DNA of 15,593 nt from JARRQB01 sp965368585 (lineage in GTDB: Bacteria > Pseudomonadota > Gammaproteobacteria > Chromatiales > Chromatiaceae), in NCBI GenBank assembly GCA_965368585.1, contig CBDUNM010000124.1:1-15593 (forward strand). Reading direction: 5' to 3'. Both the position numbers and the translations under genes were made by a program. Below the pieces are notes generated by a model that saw nothing but the letters and a program-made list of their open reading frames with translations, ran no database searches and was not told where the DNA came from. Below are positions 14,620-15,593 of the stretch, piece after piece; position 1 is the first letter of the stretch, and each line of letters begins with the position of its first letter.

Positions 14620-15231
14620 CAAAGGACTGGAGGCGCAGTACGAGGGTGAGCGCAAGCGTTGTAATGCGCGTATCAACGCCAGTGGTACCCGGTTGATCGT
14701 CTTGTTGAACAACCTGCTCGACCTGTCCAAGCTGGAGGCGGGTCGATCGAAATTTGTTGTGGACGATCACGACCTCGCCTAGGTGGTGCAGTCGTGTCGC
14801 GACGAAGTAAACAGCCTGGTGGCCGACAAAGAGCTGACCGTCAGCATCGCCAGCGCGATACACGCAGCGTCCGGTTCGATCGGCAGCGGTTGTACCCGGT
14901 GGTTGCGAATCTTTTCTCCAATGCGTTGCGCCCCAGTTCCCGGGGTGGCCATATCGCAACCGGGACCCGGCCGAGCTTCATCGATATGGGGTGTTGCAAG
15001 GAGGCATTTTTGCAGCTTACTTTGCAGGATCAGGGCTCCGGGATACCCGAAGACGAACTTGACGATATTTTCGATGAGCTTACTCAGCGCTCAAAAACAA
15101 CCACCGATACCGGCTTGGGTCTGAGTATGTGCAGGTACATCGTTCGGGCCATCGAGGAAAATCCGGGCCGAAAACATCTCGAGCAACCAGGGCTCGGGAG
15201 CCAGATTCAATGTGGCGATCCCTATCTGACG
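14620..15231 (+). pseudogene. C-terminal remnant of a sensor histidine kinase
   Basis: The DHp and ATPase parts of a histidine kinase can be read across lesions. The end of the dimerisation helix is RINASGTRLIVLLNNLLDLS then KLEAGRSKF, interrupted by TAG at 14780-14782. The same frame continues VVQSCRDEVNSLVADKEL, then shifts. In the next frame come the N-box VVANLFSNALRPSSRGGHI, LTLQDQGSGIPEDELDDIFD (G1), TDTGLGLSMCRYIVRAIEEN (G2) and a degraded end NPGRKH...GDPYL near 15231. The H-box with the phospho-accepting His is missing. One stop, at least one frameshift and loss of the 5' part mean it is inactive. It ends about 55 bp before the tRNA-Arg promoter. Confidence 0.8.
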
Positions 15232-15286
15232 ACCGATGCCGGTTCCCTTGCTTGCGGGGTCGGGCGCTTGGCCATCTCGCTGGGAA

Positions 15287-15315
15287 TTGACAATCCGGCC
15301 AAAAATTTACACAAT
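15287..15315 (+). promoter_or_regulatory. Promoter of tRNA-Arg
   Basis: A consensus TTGACA (15287-15292) and CACAAT (15310-15315, 4 of 6) are separated by 17 bp. The start would be near 15322, about 11 nt before the tRNA. The GC-rich discriminator GCGTCGCC after the -10 is typical of stringently controlled stable-RNA promoters. Confidence 0.6.
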
Positions 15316-15332
15316 GCGTCGCCTCGTACAAC

Positions 15333-15409
15333 GCGCCCGTAGCTCAGCTGGATAGAGTACCAGGCTACGAACTTGGGGGTCGGAGGTTCGAATCCTTCCG
15401 GGCGCGCCA
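15333..15409 (+). tRNA. tRNA-Arg(ACG)
   Basis: 77 nt with encoded CCA. The acceptor GCGCCCG pairs with CGGGCGC and the discriminator is G. The anticodon stem CCAGG/CTTGG holds the loop CTACGAA, anticodon ACG (A34 normally becomes inosine to read CGU/CGC/CGA). The T-stem GGAGG/CCTTC encloses TTCGAAT. It corresponds to the argV/Y/Z/Q type that follows serV in E. coli. Confidence 0.97.
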
Positions 15410-15445
15410 TCTGCCAGGAAAGGGTCACCCACGGGTGGCCCTTTT
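15391..15445 (+). repeat. Direct repeat copy 1 (tRNA-Arg 3' end plus terminator)
   Basis: These 55 bp are identical to 15539-15593. They cover the last 19 nt of tRNA-Arg and the following terminator. The unit period is 148 bp. Confidence 0.95.
15419..15445 (+). terminator. Intrinsic terminator of tRNA-Arg
   Basis: AAAGGGTCACCC pairs with GGGTGGCCCTTT with one G-T wobble, then TTTT context. It starts 10 nt after the CCA end. Confidence 0.85.
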
Positions 15446-15447
15446 CT

Positions 15448-15523
15448 ATCAGTGGTACCTCGGAACGGGCCTCGAACCTCCGACTTCAAAAGTTGGTTCG
15501 ACAAGGACCGGAGGTCCGCTGAT
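15448..15523. repeat. Imperfect foldback between the two tRNA-tail repeats
   Basis: The outer arms ATCAGTGGTACCTCGG (15448-15463) and CCGGAGGTCCGCTGAT (15508-15523) are complementary with one G-T pair and two single-base bulges. The inner arms TCGAACC (15472-15478) with GGTTCGA (15495-15501) and ACTT with AAGT continue the stem. The left inner arm also contains a 13-nt inverted copy (15472-15484) of the tRNA T-arm at 15379-15391. A second small hairpin ATCGCCC-GCA-GGGCGAT (15522-15538) follows directly. Confidence 0.7.
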
Positions 15524-15538
15524 CGCCCGCAGGGCGAT

Positions 15539-15593
15539 AATCCTTCCGGGCGCGCCATCTGCCAGGAAAGGGTCACCCACGGGTGGCCCTTTT
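15539..15593 (+). repeat. Direct repeat copy 2 (orphan tRNA-Arg 3' end plus terminator)
   Basis: This is an exact copy of 15391-15445, reaching the window edge and possibly continuing. It holds the 3' 19 nt of tRNA-Arg including CCA and the terminator stem (15567-15593) but no 5' tRNA body; the preceding bases are the foldback. Confidence 0.92.

Noticed and set aside
15222..15576. Minus-strand open frames containing MARPEGFEPPTPKF-like sequence
   Set aside because: They are translations of the antisense strand of tRNA-Arg and its repeated tail, a known type of spurious annotation, not genes.
1..15593. CRISPR array, intact transposase, integrase, toxin-antitoxin or phage-defence genes
   Set aside because: No regularly spaced repeats and no protein signature of these types were seen on either strand.

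Overview
The window looks like chromosomal DNA of a gammaproteobacterium. The order recA, recX, alaS, lysC, csrA, tRNA-Ser(GCT), tRNA-Arg(ACG) is a classic gammaproteobacterial neighbourhood; E. coli keeps csrA, serV and the argV/Y/Z/Q tRNA array together. A VPxPA-type PEP-CTERM protein and a glutaredoxin/flavin reductase fusion fit an environmental, possibly Chromatiales-like, lineage. The genus cannot be fixed from the sequence alone.

Positions 1-6652 are core genome on the + strand. RecA and RecX (recombination and its modulation) are translationally coupled, and recX probably starts at CTG. AlaRS follows, with its own candidate promoter. The alaS-lysC gap holds a decayed minus-strand PAS-domain gene. 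LysC (aspartate pathway) is followed by CsrA (global post-transcriptional regulator), whose leader is rich in GGA motifs. A complete tRNA-Ser(GCT) and a strong intrinsic terminator close this block.

Positions 6653-15286 are an accessory, partly decaying insert between tRNA-Ser and tRNA-Arg. Intact genes are a secreted PEP-CTERM protein (-), a Grx-TrxR/AhpF-like fusion (-), a bacteriohemerythrin (+), a zinc-ribbon two-TM protein (+), a small conserved-looking protein (-) and a GcvA-like LysR regulator (+). Between them lie broken genes. One group is a PPOX-family gene with an in-frame stop, an alpha/beta-hydrolase C-terminus with a frameshift and a stop, and the Fis-type HTH tail of a sigma54-dependent activator. 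Together they look like a dead divergent regulator/operon unit. The other is a sensor histidine kinase split into N- and C-terminal remnants around a 309-bp segment with 19-bp imperfect inverted ends. A perfect TTGGT-N3-ACCAA GntR-type operator sits without an obvious owner.

Positions 15287-15593 hold tRNA-Arg(ACG) with a good promoter and terminator. After it, a 55-bp exact direct repeat of the tRNA 3' end plus its terminator is separated from the first copy by a long imperfect foldback. This looks like a decayed or invaded second unit of a tRNA-Arg tandem array; the window ends inside it. No CRISPR array, rRNA, intact transposase or integrase is visible. I see no clear undescribed multi-gene system. 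The most unusual items are the tRNA-Arg tail/foldback repeat, the Grx-reductase fusion, and the pattern of gene decay between two normally adjacent tRNA genes.
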